DNA of 47,500 nt from NCBI GenBank assembly GCA_034096865.1, contig JAWQFJ010016505.1:110001-157500 (forward strand), given 5' to 3'. The notes beneath the pieces are model-generated. The model made no database searches. It had not been told where the DNA came from and saw nothing but the letters and a program-made list of their open reading frames with translations. Positions 15,052 to 26,142 of this stretch are shown here, piece by piece; position 1 is the stretch's first letter, and each line of letters starts with the position of its first letter. The DNA is from Theodoxus fluviatilis. Taxonomy: Eukaryota > Mollusca > Gastropoda > Cycloneritida > Neritidae. Both the position numbers and the translations under genes were made by a program.

Positions 15052-15872
15052 TCATCTTTCGCGTCGGCCCAGGAATCCTATCTTCCGAAATACCATTACT
15101 TTTTGTTGTATGTTTATGGCTAGGCCAAGTTCACCAGACACATAGTACAGATTATTTATTTGACGTTGCAAACCGGCTGGTGCGGTGGAAAGTAGTATAT
15201 CATCTGCAAAACTTAGTGACAAAATCGCAACAGACCCTGGCAGAAGTTGCACGCCATGTCGCCCACGTCTGCGGATGTTCTCTCCAATTTATCCCATAAA
15301 CAGGTAAAATATTATCGGGGACTCATTTGCCCCCTACCTTACGCCAATCGGACAATCAAAAACGTCAGACAAGGTACCATTCCATTTCACACAGGCTTGT
15401 ACGTGTGAATATACAGCTTTCAGCATATCCAAGCATTCAGCTGAAAGACCCAATTTTCCCATAACTGTCCAGAGGCAACACCTGTTCACAGTGTCAAAAG
15501 TCTTCTGGTAATCAACAAAAGCTACATACAGTTTTCATTGTCCCCTCCCATACGTATGTTTGACAGCCATGCAATGAAGTGTAAATACATCGTCTATGGT
15601 TGAATGATCCTTTCAAAATCCTGCCTGCTCGTTACAAAACTTGCTATTTTCCTCTGCCCAGTATCGTAGGCGAATTGTCAGAACAGACATGAAGACCTTA
15701 CTGACACTACAAAGTAAGGATATCCCTCTGTAATTCGCAGGATCTGACTTTTCTCCACTTTTGTATTTGGAGATGATCACCGCTTTGCTCCAGTTCTTAG
15801 GGAAGTACTGTTTTTCAAAAAAGAAGTTAAAAAGACCAGTAAGAAAGGGTGATACAAAACTACAAGCTAGTT
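15052..15872 (-). pseudogene. LINE A reverse transcriptase core, broken
   Basis: Reading leftward from about 15810, the fingers and palm are legible despite stops: FPKNWSKAVIISKYKSGEK, NYRGISLLCSVSK, then (after an in-frame TGA) STIDDVFTLH, and VAFVDYQKTFDTVNR, which carries the motif A aspartate. The 66-codon frame 15052-15252 starts just before LSFADDILLST, the motif C box with both catalytic aspartates kept. At least two stops and several frame changes lie between motif A and motif C, so no active enzyme is made. Confidence 0.85.
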
Positions 15873-16868
15873 TTAAGTAGTCCCCTGGAATATCGTCAAT
15901 TCCCGGATCTCTTTTATGGATAACCGTGAAATAGCATATCTCACTTCCTCTTCTCTTATTTCAGCATCAAGATCTTCGTGTTTAACAAACATGCACCCAT
16001 CATCCACAAGCATCGTCCTTTTGTTCTGGCCAAGTAGACCCTCAAAATAAGTTTTCCAGTCCCTCAATTCAAATTCAGGGAGATTAGGCTGTCTAGTTTT
16101 AACTCGATTCACCAATGACCAGAAGGCTGCAGGATTTTTTACACTGTTAATTAGGGTCTGGCATGTCATTCCTTCATAACTGTATAACTTTATAACCCAA
16201 GGCCGATGGGTTTCCCTTGTTTCTGACCCTGGCGGTTGTGTGACCCATGGGATTGCCATCCGTGGTGTGGTCATGCTCCTCCCTCTCAAGTTGGTGGTGC
16301 AGGAAAATAGATGTAGATGTAGGTAACAAAGTAGATGAAATTAAATAAATTCTTTTGGTAGAATACTATCGAATATAAGTTTTAATTGCACTTCGTAATT
16401 AAAAAAAAGTAGTGGATCCATGATCTGTTAGAGCTATTTTACATGAAGCTGTAAATATTAGTTTTTTAAATTGTGCTGTAAGTGTTATTTATTGTAGAAC
16501 TTGTACAACACGTTGGCCGGGCGTGGGTCTCATTGTTTGGAGTTCATATTAGCTGCTTTGATAGTGTGTCGGAAGCAAAGCTGTTTGCAATAGACAAATA
16601 CTATTGTCATTGTTTATTATAGTATGATTGATGTAACTGTGATTTGATTAATAAAAAGATTGGGAAAAAAACTATATTTATTTTCTCGGATAAGTTTTTT
16701 GTATTGATTTCTCAAGTACGCATATTGTTTTCTATTATATACAGAGAAGCTTCTCCTAGTCTGCATTAATGCTTGTCTTGCATATCTTCTAGTGCAACTG
16801 CATTCGAGGTCGAACCACTCAGGAAAATCCCCTCCTCTCTGCGGACCTACAGATACAGTACGAAGCAT
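15873..16868 (-). pseudogene. LINE A linker between endonuclease and RT
   Basis: Two frames carry linker sequence. One at 16617-16868 has SVGPQRGGDFPEWFDLEC followed by a basic RRYARQAL stretch. The other at 15873-16289 has NPAAFWSLVNRVK and LRDWKTYFEGLLGQ. These resemble the segments that join endonuclease to RT in LINE ORF2 proteins. The upstream part of the same region (16869-17190) still shows eroded similarity in other frames. The two frames are separated by about 400 bp that do not look like LINE coding sequence (see 16200-16650). Confidence 0.7.
16200..16650. other. Possible insertion inside LINE A
   Basis: The linker sequence is interrupted here by AT-rich, stop-filled DNA. It includes a short AGATGTAGATGTAGG run near 16309 that resembles a simple-repeat retroelement tail. 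The identity of the inserted sequence and its edges are uncertain; I did not find a clear target-site duplication. Confidence 0.4.
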
Positions 16869-17191
16869 GCATTCAGCGTTAGAAATAAGCGTTTGGATAA
16901 ACCATGCAGTGCCATATCAACGTCTTTGTTTATCGTCTGAAAGATTTCAGCAAGATTAGTTCGAAATTTCACAGTCTGCAAGTGTTGTGTAACTTCTTGG
17001 GTTTTCTTGCTGTCCCAAATAAATTAAATCCTCTTTTACCTGCTGCACTTGCCAGAGCGGACAGTGTCATTACATACACCTATTTTTTGAGGCATGTGTC
17101 TTAATGTAAAGCTCATGTCTAATCTGGTGTTGCTCGCGGAAACTATTCCATAGTCTACAACATTGTCCCAATGTGGAGAAAAAGGGTCAAG

Positions 17192-18190
17192 TTACCGGCT
17201 CTGTTCTTCTTTGCACTGCCGTTTAGAATATACATATGATACATTCTGCATAAGTTCATCAATATCTTCCCAAATAGGTTTTCCGCATGATTTTGAGTTT
17301 CGGTGGGCTACATTTTCAGAACATTGACAGTTTGCAATTACATCATCACTCCATTCATCACTTTCATCCTCGCTGTTACCATGAATATTCCAGCTGCCAG
17401 TTCTGGCGTTGAAATCACCACATATCAAAATTGATGTCCTAGGAAACATGTCTTGCAGTCTTAGTAGTTGTTCTTCCAGTAGTAAAATATTACATTTAAT
17501 ATCTTTGTCCTTATGATAGGAAAAATATATTGGTGGGATATAAATACAAATAATTATAAGGTCAGTCGCAATGTAGTTCAGAATTCTGACTAGTATCATG
17601 TTATTATTGGTACACTGCTTCAGATACCTCCTCAACATATTGTTTCTTTACTAGCATGAGAACTACCCCCAGATCTTCGTCCATGTTCAGAAAGTTTTAC
17701 TGCTGGAGAAAGAAGCACTGTATAATCATCTAGAGGGAAACAAATCAATATCTTAGCTACAAATGTTTCTAAAAGACAACATACATCAAATGACAATATA
17801 TAATTTTAACAACCTGGTTCAGCAAGTTTGGAAGATAATCCCTCCACATTCCAGAATAGTATATTTAAACCTGGCTTCGCCAGTTTACAGACAGAACTAT
17901 TAAAATCACGATTATTTTGGTATCAGCGCTCGTGAGAGGCAGCAGTAACGGGTCGTCGGTTAGCCCGTCAGGTTGACTCGGGGGGCACGTCCGATGGGTC
18001 ACTGTCCATCCTCGCCTCTACAGGTTCTGCACACTGCCTGAGTCTGCCCTTCCATGCTCCAGTCGCTCCGCGTGGCACACAAGGTTGTGAAGGAGCTTCA
18101 GAATCTGAGGTCTCGCTGCAGGTCTGTTCCCGGTTTCCCAGCACATCCTTCCCTCTTCTATTTTGCGCTGCTTTCCTTCCGTTCCTTACC
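17192..18190 (-). pseudogene. LINE A N-terminal region and apurinic-type endonuclease
   Basis: Reading leftward from about 18190, one frame stays open apart from two stops through a Ser/Pro/Arg-rich stretch. It then enters the endonuclease start (LNILFWNVEGLSSKL, near 17870), the catalytic-Glu segment (CLLETFV), SPAVKLS and GRRSGG. After a stop and frame change it continues in the 148-codon frame 17192-17638, with YIPP and ICGDFNARTGS. The Glu and GDFN motifs are hallmarks of the LINE endonuclease that nicks the target DNA. The C-terminal endonuclease part after 17192 is eroded. The pre-endonuclease region may be disordered; I know no function for it. Confidence 0.82.
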
Positions 18191-18192
18191 GT

Positions 18193-18224
<32 letters not shown>

Positions 18225-18238
18225 GAACGAACGAACGA
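18193..18238. repeat. (GA)14 followed by (AACG)n
   Basis: A short GA tract is directly followed by ATAACGAACGAACGAACG. The AACG part looks like the simple-repeat tail of the adjoining minus-strand retroelement remnant. Confidence 0.85.
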
Positions 18239-18300
18239 AAAGCTTCATTGCTTAGGCCATCGGCCTATTGCAAGGTGAAAACTTTACATAACATAGCAAT
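18239..18300 (-). mobile_element. Possible 3'-end remnant of a LINE or SINE
   Basis: Next to the (AACG)n tail lies TAGGCCATCGGCCTA, a perfect inverted repeat (TAGGCC-ATC-GGCCTA), followed by GCAAGGTGAAAAC. A short stem-loop plus a tetranucleotide tail is a common 3' end of non-LTR elements and SINEs. Only a few tens of bases are left, so the family is unknown. Confidence 0.4.
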
Positions 18301-18329
18301 GCGGTATCGGCAATATTCTAAATAGTAAT

Positions 18330-18887
18330 TATGTGAATGGACACAGTATCGAGGGAAACAGTCCGCCTGACTCGCCTCTCCTTGACCAACTGGGACCCTG
18401 GCAAACGCGTTCCCCTACGTAGTGGGGCAGCGTGTTGGCCGTGCGCTGCTTCCCGTGTCGGGGGAGGAAGGGATCCTGGTGATTGAGGGGAGCAGCTGTT
18501 GCGGCAGCAGTCGACCCAACACACCACTTCGGCCCGGACTTCCCCTAGACGGGTGGTCAGATGGACCCGGTCTAACCAATCGGCTGGTCGCGTCTGCCTG
18601 AGGTGTCACTGTTCTGGTAGAGGCTAGGCCCCTCCTTCCCCTCCCTCCCCGTCTACCCCTATCTATCATTAAATTGTATAGACTAGTTTTTTTCTGGTGA
18701 TTCCAAAGGCGGCGGCTTATGGGTCAATCGTGTATTGTGAAGTAGTGGGAGTGCCTCACCTTACATGAGTATATCCCAGGCATAACCCTGCCACGGCGAC
18801 GCGCTGGTCATCCACCCAGACCGTGTTCCCTTGTTGGACTCCGTGGTGTGTGGGGAGTGCCGGGGATGAATATTTAATATTAACATA
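18330..18887 (+). other. 5' UTR-like leader of the I-group LINE
   Basis: GC-rich, non-coding-looking sequence runs directly up to the ORF1 start. LINEs of this group carry an internal promoter in the 5' UTR; I can see no specific promoter motif. Short minus-strand frames here are shadows. Confidence 0.5.
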
Positions 18888-19935
18888 ATGGAAACTACAA
18901 AGCGAAAGAACCACCCTTCCAAACGACAGAGAGAGTTCTCCTCCAGTTCGGAGAGCCTGTCTGACTCTACTACCCACTTTTGATGGCGACAGCTGGCCTC
19001 GCTTTCTACTCGTGCGTTCTGTTGATCAGAACAACCCATTGAGCAAAGTGTCTCCTATTGCGATTGCAAAGGCCATTCAGGGCATTGCTGGTGAGCCTAA
19101 GCAGGTGAAGAAGCTCAGAAGTGGTGACCTTCTTGTGGAAGTGACCAAGAAGTCCCCCGCTCTGAACCTGCTGAAGGCGTCCGCCTTTGCGAATGTTCCA
19201 GTGAAAGTCGAGCCACACACAAGTCTAAATTCCTGTCGTGACCTTGCTGATCTGAGCGAAGACGAGATATTAGAAGGACTGTCGGACCAGGGAGTGAGGG
19301 GTGTCCGAAGGTTGACAGCCAGACATGATGGTGTGATCAAGCCCACCAACACGATCCTGTTGACCATTGGTACCCCCACTCTCCCTTCCTTCGTGAAGGC
19401 CGGCTACCTTCGAATTGTTGTGGATCCTTTTATCCCCAGCCACCTTCGTTGCTTCAAGTGTCAGCAGTTCGGCCACCACCAAGACTCTTGCAGTCGCGCT
19501 GCCCGCTGTGGGCGATGCGGTGGTGATGACCGCAGTGACGATGGTTGCCACAACACACCGAGATTTGCCAATTGCTCTGGCTCGCACCCGTCTTCCTCTC
19601 GTGACTGTCTCAAGTGGCAGCATGAGAGAGAGAGAGATCCAGAGGGTGAGAGTCACCAAGGGCATTTTTTTCCCGAAGCAAGACGACTTGTAGAGGCTGT
19701 GACGAGACCTTCGTCTGGCCCGTCGTATGCTTCCGTGTTAAAGTCCTGTAAGTCGGTGGCTTGTCAAACCACCGTCACTTGGCTGAAGGTTGACAAACCA
19801 AAAGCCGTGTCAGAGTCGGTGTCAGCTGCCGTCCAGACGACTTCTGGGGAGACACTCAGGAAGGTTACAAAGCCACCTGAGTCGTCTCGGGTGCCTACCA
19901 AGGCATCCAAGAAGCCGGAGAGACGAGCTCCATAG
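18888..19935 (+). pseudogene. ORF1, gag-like zinc-knuckle protein (one frameshift)
   Basis: I take the start as ATG at 18888. It opens with METTKRKNHPSKRQREFSSS, a basic then Ser-rich N-terminus. The frame ends in TGA at about 18981 (TTTTGA). The downstream frame can be read from 18982 as DGDSWPRFLLV and on to TAG at 19933-19935, so one small indel in a T-run separates the two halves. The 307-codon downstream part has a hydrophobic/basic nucleic-acid-binding-like domain, then a C-X2-C-X4-H-X4-C knuckle (CFKCQQFGHHQDSC, about residues 147-160). A second Cys-rich segment follows (CGRC...C...C, about residues 166-199), then a Lys/Ser-rich tail. ORF1 proteins of this type coat the element RNA. 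A GTG at 19012 is only an alternative start created by the frameshift. Confidence 0.87.
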
Positions 19936-20078
19936 ACGAAAGACCGGCTTTTGAAGAAGGAGCGTGACCCACTGTAGCAGCACAACCGTTTTAGTGTGCT
20001 GCAGGCCTCTGAGGAAATGGAGACGGGAGATCCTGGCTCTCCGGTTCCTTAGAGCCACGTCCACTTCCCTAGAAAGAA

Positions 20079-20985
20079 ATGAGCACTGTTGTTCAGTGGT
20101 ACTGTCGAGGTTTGAGGGCAAATTGAGGAGATTTTACTCCCTATTTCATTACTTCATCCTCTTGTTGTGGATTTACAAGAGACTTTTATACGATCTTGTG
20201 ATAAGGTCTCTTTTCGTGGATTCGCTACATTTTCGTCTTCTTCTTCGGAAAGAGCTGTGAGTGGGGTGTGTGTTCTGGTGGGATTTGTTCCTCATGGTCT
20301 TGTCTCCCTGTCCACTCCACTGCAGGCAGTGACTGTGCGGGTGACACTTCACAGACCCATCACGATATGTTCCCTGTATCCCCCCCCCCAGCTTTTCTTT
20401 AAATCGTGCCGATTTAGAAGACTTGATTTTTCAGTTACCGCCACCTTTTCTGTTACTTGGAGATTTTAATTGCCATAACCCCTTTTGGGGCGGTCATATC
20501 ACTGATGCTCGTGGCAAACTTTTAGAAAAGTTCATCTGTGATAACGATTTATATCTTTGTAACACTAAGCAGCTAACTTAACTCCATCCTGCCTCTGGGT
20601 CATATACCGCCATCGACCTCAGTATCTGTTCCCCCTCTCTGGCCGTGGATTTTTCCTGGCAGGTGCGGGAGGACTCTCATGGGAGTGACCACTTTCCTGT
20701 CGTGCTGACATCTGCCAGACCCTGTGTTGTTCGGAGGCCGTCCCTGTTAAAACTCCAGGCAGCCGACTGGAATCTCTTTCGATCCCTCTGTGAGACTCAG
20801 CTCCGTGCTGAAGCCTTTGATGGCGCTGATGACCCTGTAGGCTCTTTAACAAAAGTTCTATATTAACTGAAATTACCCACCTTTCCATCCCTCAGACCTC
20901 GACAGCACCACGGCGGGTGCATCGTCCCTGGTTTAACTAGGAGTGCCGAGATGCTCTCCGTCAGAGAAAAAAGGCTGTCAAGGTT
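20079..20985 (+). pseudogene. ORF2 endonuclease domain (frameshifted)
   Basis: The likely ORF2 start is ATG at 20079 (MSTVVQWYCRGLRAN), an endonuclease N-terminus. A frame change at the AATTGAGGAG stretch follows, then DLQETFIRSCDKVSFRGF with the catalytic Glu. A poly-C run near 20382 causes another frame change. Next come LLLGDFNCHNPFWGG near 20450, an in-frame TAA, GSYTAIDLSICSPSLAVDFS, and EDSHGSDHFPVVL with the SDH catalytic motif. The key motifs (QET, GDFN, SDHFP) all survive, but the frame does not. The linker start (RQRKKAVK) is visible up to about 20985, where the sequence departs. Confidence 0.87.
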
Positions 20986-21589
20986 GGGGTGGGTGGAAGG
21001 TGGCTCGACCGGAACAGGACGCTGAAAAAACAAATAAAGGGAAATTCTTTCCTCAGTCACTAATCACATTTAAAGACAAGGACGCCACAAACCGAAACCG
21101 ACGTAAAACACCAACCAATTACATAGACATCTTTCAAACCAAACTCACGAACTAAACATACAAATGAAAATGAAAAGAAGAAAACAATTATTCAAAAAAA
21201 AACATTTTACAAACCGCCCAGCGGGCTTAACACTATAGTTCTTAGTACAATTATCTCCCCTTTCGTCTCCTCTTATTTATAGGAGAGGTTGCACGCCAAG
21301 AATGCAAGAACCGTTCTGCACGAGCCACTGCAGAACCAACAAAAAACAAAAAACACGTGCAAAACGTTTGGAACATGTGCAGTCAGCAAGTGCTCATTGC
21401 GCATAACGCTTAAAGGCGTATCAAGCTGCACTAATCAAACAATACTAAGTGGACTTAAAGTCACACCACCCACCGTGAGTCGCGACAGACTCTCAAATTT
21501 TGTGTAAAATTATAAAATAATAAACTGAGTCGTGACAAAGGCCCTTCGACTCTTTTGAAGAAACCCATGCCCCGAGAATTTTTGCTGTG
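20986..21589. other. Unidentified segment inserted in the I-group LINE
   Basis: The linker coding sequence stops matching after RQRKKAVK (about 20985) and resumes at VRELRALAPRTIRAAR (about 21592). The intervening 600 bp are A-rich, have no long frame and contain AACCGCCCAGCGGGCTT. Two related phrases lie near its end (GAGTCGCGACAGACTCTC and GAGTCGTGACAAAGG). I could not find terminal inverted repeats or a family match. It may be a non-autonomous element or an LTR fragment. Confidence 0.5.
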
Positions 21590-21880
21590 TCAGGGAACTT
21601 CGAGCCCTGGCTCCTCGCACCATCCGCGCTGCCAGGAGGCAGTCCTGGAGAGAGTTCGTTTGTAAGCTCTCCTCCAGGACTCCCACTCGCAAGACGTGAG
21701 AGATGGTGCGGAAGATCTCGGGAAAGTTTGTTTCTTCTCCTGTCTCTCATCTGTCTGTTGATGGGAAGACTGTCGACTCGACACCTGAGATTGCTGATGC
21801 CTTAGCTGCCACCTTTTCCCGTAACTCGTCTATTTCTTTCTGTAATCTGTCGTTCCAACGGAACAAGGCAGAGCGGTAAA
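21590..21880 (+). pseudogene. ORF2 endonuclease-RT linker (resumed)
   Basis: With one frame change this encodes RRQSWREFVCKLSSRTP, KISGKFVSSPVSHLSVDGK and EIADALAATFSRNSS. This is the typical linker leading into RT in jockey/I elements. It stops abruptly at GAGCGG, followed by TAAAAG and the tail of another LINE. A near-perfect inverted repeat (TCCTGGAGAGAG / CTCTCCTCCAGGA, about 21643-21679) lies in the coding sequence and is probably incidental. Confidence 0.75.
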
Positions 21881-23324
<1,444 letters not shown>

Positions 23325-24815
23325 GTGTGCAAGCACTTTTGTGCATGTCGCAGATTACAGCCTGATCCTGTTTTACTTCTAGATGCATTTCCTTTACCTG
23401 TCGTGGACGAGACCAAGTTTCTTGGAATCCTCTTTGACAGGCGTTTAACTTTTATACCGCATCTTAAATATCTACGTATAAAATGTACCAAGGCACTAAA
23501 TCTACTTCGAGTTGTTGCTCACTCCCACTGGGGAGGAGGTAGTAGAGTTTTAATACTCCTCTATTGTGCCTTGGTACGCTCCAAACTAGATTACGGTTGT
23601 TTTGTGTATGGGTCAGCTCGCAAGTCATACTTGTCGATGCTGGACCCAATCCACCATCAGGGTTTACGATCGGTCCTCGATGCCTTCCGCACCTCTCCTG
23701 TGGAGAGTTTATATGCGGAGGCGCGCGAGCCTCCACTTCATTTACGTAGGCGCAAGCTTGCGTTACAATACATCGTTCGTGTGGGTTCTAACCCGACCAA
23801 TCCTACTTATCATTGTGTTGTCCATCCGAAGTTTCCGCACGTTTCCGCGGCCAAGCCCAGCTGTATCCCCCCGTTGGGGATACGAGTTGGGAAGGATATC
23901 GCGGCGGCAAACGTTCGGTTGGACAAACTTTTTACCTATCCTTTGTATCTGTCACCGCCATGGCTCCTGCCTGAGCCTGTTGTTTTAATTCATCTTGCTA
24001 GGTATGTTAAGAATGCTGCCCTCCCTCACATTTACATGAGTAAATTCCGGGAAATTTTATCGCATTATGCAAATTTTTATCCCCTTTATACGGATGGTTC
24101 TAAAGATGGGGATCGTGTGGCGGTAGCTGATGTCGCCCGCGACTCCGTCTTGCGTTTTCGCCTTCCGGATGGGACTTCCATCTACTCCGCAGAGCTTAGT
24201 GCACTTGAGGCCGCTCTTGGCGTAGTCCCGAGCAAGAGACTGCCACGAGCCCTTGTAGTCTCTGACTCGCTTTCGGCCTTGCAGGCTCTGCGGGGTAGGG
24301 TTTTTTCCCATCCTTATCTGTTTGCTACTTTTGTTCATCTGTGTCGACTACAGTGTGGGGGTACTGAGGTCGCCTTCTGCTGGGTCCCAAGCCATATAGG
24401 CATCCCTGGGAACGAGAGAGCAGATCAGGATGCCAAGTCTGCTCTCTCCCTTCCCGTTTTCCCGGGCAGGGTCCCGGCGGGCGACCTGGTACCCCGTATT
24501 GATAAATATATTGCTAACCTGTGTCAGGCTGACTGGGACGGCAGGGCAAGTAACAAACTTCATGAAGTAGCTTCTGCGTGGGGTGAGCGACTCTCCCCTA
24601 CATCACTCACCAGAAGAGAGGAAGTTGTGCTCTGCCGTTCCTGGATCGGCCATTCTGTTCTGACTCACTCCTATTTGTTGCGGTTGGAGCCTCCACTGGA
24701 GTGCCGCACCTGCCAGTGCAGGCTTACCATGCGGCACGTTCCGGTGGAGTGCTCTCGAATTTACGGAGTGGGTCGAGCAGTCTGTCTAACATTTTTAAAG
24801 ATCCTCTTGCTGTGA
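23325..24815 (+). pseudogene. ORF2 thumb, RNase H and C-terminal Cys/His motif (496-codon open segment)
   Basis: This is the longest intact stretch of the element. The N-terminal part is the RT thumb (FLGILFDRRLTF, LLYCALVRSKLDYGC). RNase H follows at about residues 250-370. Its catalytic set is visible: Asp257 in YTDGSKDG, Glu290 in SAELSALEA, Asp314 in VVSDSLSAL, His357 in WVPSHIGIPGNERAD and Asp367 in ERAD. All acidic residues are kept, so this domain may have decayed least. RNase H would remove element RNA from the RNA/DNA hybrid. A C-terminal CRTC...H...C motif lies near residue 465. The true C-terminus seems to continue in another frame to about 24831 (SLSNIFKDPLAVITFF). The segment starts at ATG 23325 only because of an upstream frameshift. 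Confidence 0.92.
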
Positions 24816-25271
24816 TAACATTTTTTGGTAGATTCTGAGTATTATTCTCGTTTATGAGTTGTACTATATCTTAATTGTTTTCGATATTTCTCTACTTACT
24901 TTTTCTGTGGTAATCTTTTAATTGCACATTTTTATTCTGTGAAAGTATGCTGTGGCCTTGAATGACCTTAAAGCCTGATGAGCCCTTGGGCTCCATCCAC
25001 CTATCCCTCAATGCTTTGTTGGTGTCAAGGACATCAAGATGTGAAATTTTGCCCTTTCATCATTATGCTTTTTCGTGTGTGAAGGCTATGCACTGTCTTT
25101 GCTTGCTGTTGGGCTGTGGGACTCGATTTTATTGATGTTATGCCACTAGTTTGGTGAATTGTACTATACTCCGCTGTCGCGGAGAGTTCTATTAACATGG
25201 TGGAAGTGTTTCTTAACGTTATGGCCTTATATAGCCTACATGGCTGATAGACTCCATCCATCCATCCATCC
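24816..25271 (+). other. 3' UTR of the I-group LINE with (CATC)n tail
   Basis: This is AT-rich, non-coding sequence. It contains two related phrases, GCCTGATGAGCCCTTGGGCT near 24973 and GCCTACATGGCTGATAGACT near 25233. Each is followed by CCATCC units, and the second ends in a run of CATC/CATCC to about 25271. I take this as the element's 3' tail. The minus-strand C-terminal frame of LINE B runs into the same repeat from the other side, so the exact border is ambiguous. Confidence 0.6.
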
Positions 25272-26142
25272 TTCCGTTCTCATCTTAAATGCATGGTAAA
25301 TGTACATACTCACTTTACGAATTGTAGCATAGTCATTGGTTGCTAGAAGGTCTTTGACAGTCTCATTTATATCGAGATGCAGAAATGGCATTAAAAATGT
25401 TTCTCGTAGTCCACACAAAGCAGGGCAATGAAACAGAAAATGCATTTTGTCTCCCCCTCCTCCTCTACAAATGTAGGGCAAACATTATAGACAGTCGGGA
25501 TACTGTATCTATGTTTGTGAACATACAAGTCACTGACTCCAAATCGGAACCGTATCAAAACATCTCTAAAAATTTTCCTTATCTAATGCACACAAATATG
25601 GTTTTTGCTCTCGAACAGTTTTATACACTCTGTAGAAGGAATACCGATTGCTATCTGATAACGTTTGCCTCTACTCACTATCAAAGTCACATACCAATTT
25701 TTCTTTGAGATTCCTAAGGAATGCTTTTTTATTTTCTACAACTTGTCTTGTACATTCTCTTTCCATGTTGTATTTGTAGAGCAGAGTGTTTATACTTGTT
25801 ACCCAATTGAGTTGACCTTCAGGTAAGTTACACATCATTTGATACACTCTGAATGGATATGTGTGTTGGTCCATGCTAATTATTTTAACGAATAATTGAT
25901 CGACCTTAGGATAGCATATATGTATAGCGGGTATCTACCTGTGTCATCGTCTATCACTACATTCGGGGTTCTGGCTGAAACATTCAAAAACCACTTCAGT
26001 ACAAACAAACGGACACTTTCAATGCGTTTGCAGTCACTCAAGCCCCACACTTCCGAACCATAAAGCAATATTGGCTGGATTTGCGCATCAAAAACCATGA
26101 ACAGTACGTCAGGGGTGACAAATGCTAATTTTAGCAGCGACT
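25272..26142 (-). pseudogene. LINE B thumb and C-terminal zinc motif
   Basis: Frame 25880-26146 reads LAFVTPDVLFMVFDAQIQPI and LLYGSEVWGLSDCKRIE and ends in DTGRYPLY, matching the LINE A thumb. Frame 25671-25874 continues (PFRVYQMMCNLPEGQLNWVT). Frame 25236-25481 holds the terminal finger remnant (HFLFHCPALCGLRETF) and a MYIYHAFKMRTEG end that parallels LINE A's YVYYAYNLRLEE end. Its last codons run into the (ATGG)n/(CATC)n repeat. Confidence 0.8.

Larger units (their letters stand above)
13925..18192 (-). mobile_element. LINE A: decayed non-LTR retrotransposon
   Basis: On the minus strand the pieces appear in the order of a LINE ORF2. They are an N-terminal hydrophilic region, endonuclease (WNVEGL start, LLETF, GDFNARTGS), linker, reverse transcriptase (NYRGISLL, VDYQKTFDTVNR, FADD), a thumb region (YDAQVQP...GSEL) and a C-terminal cysteine/histidine motif (CPFCKETKDESHF). 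Stops and frameshifts break the ORF into at least eight pieces, so it cannot make a full protein. LINE B at 25272-28440 has the same architecture and shared peptide phrases, so I place both in one family. I do not assign a named clade. Boundaries are approximate: the left end is taken after the (GA)n tract and the right end at the next (GA)n tract. Confidence 0.9.
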
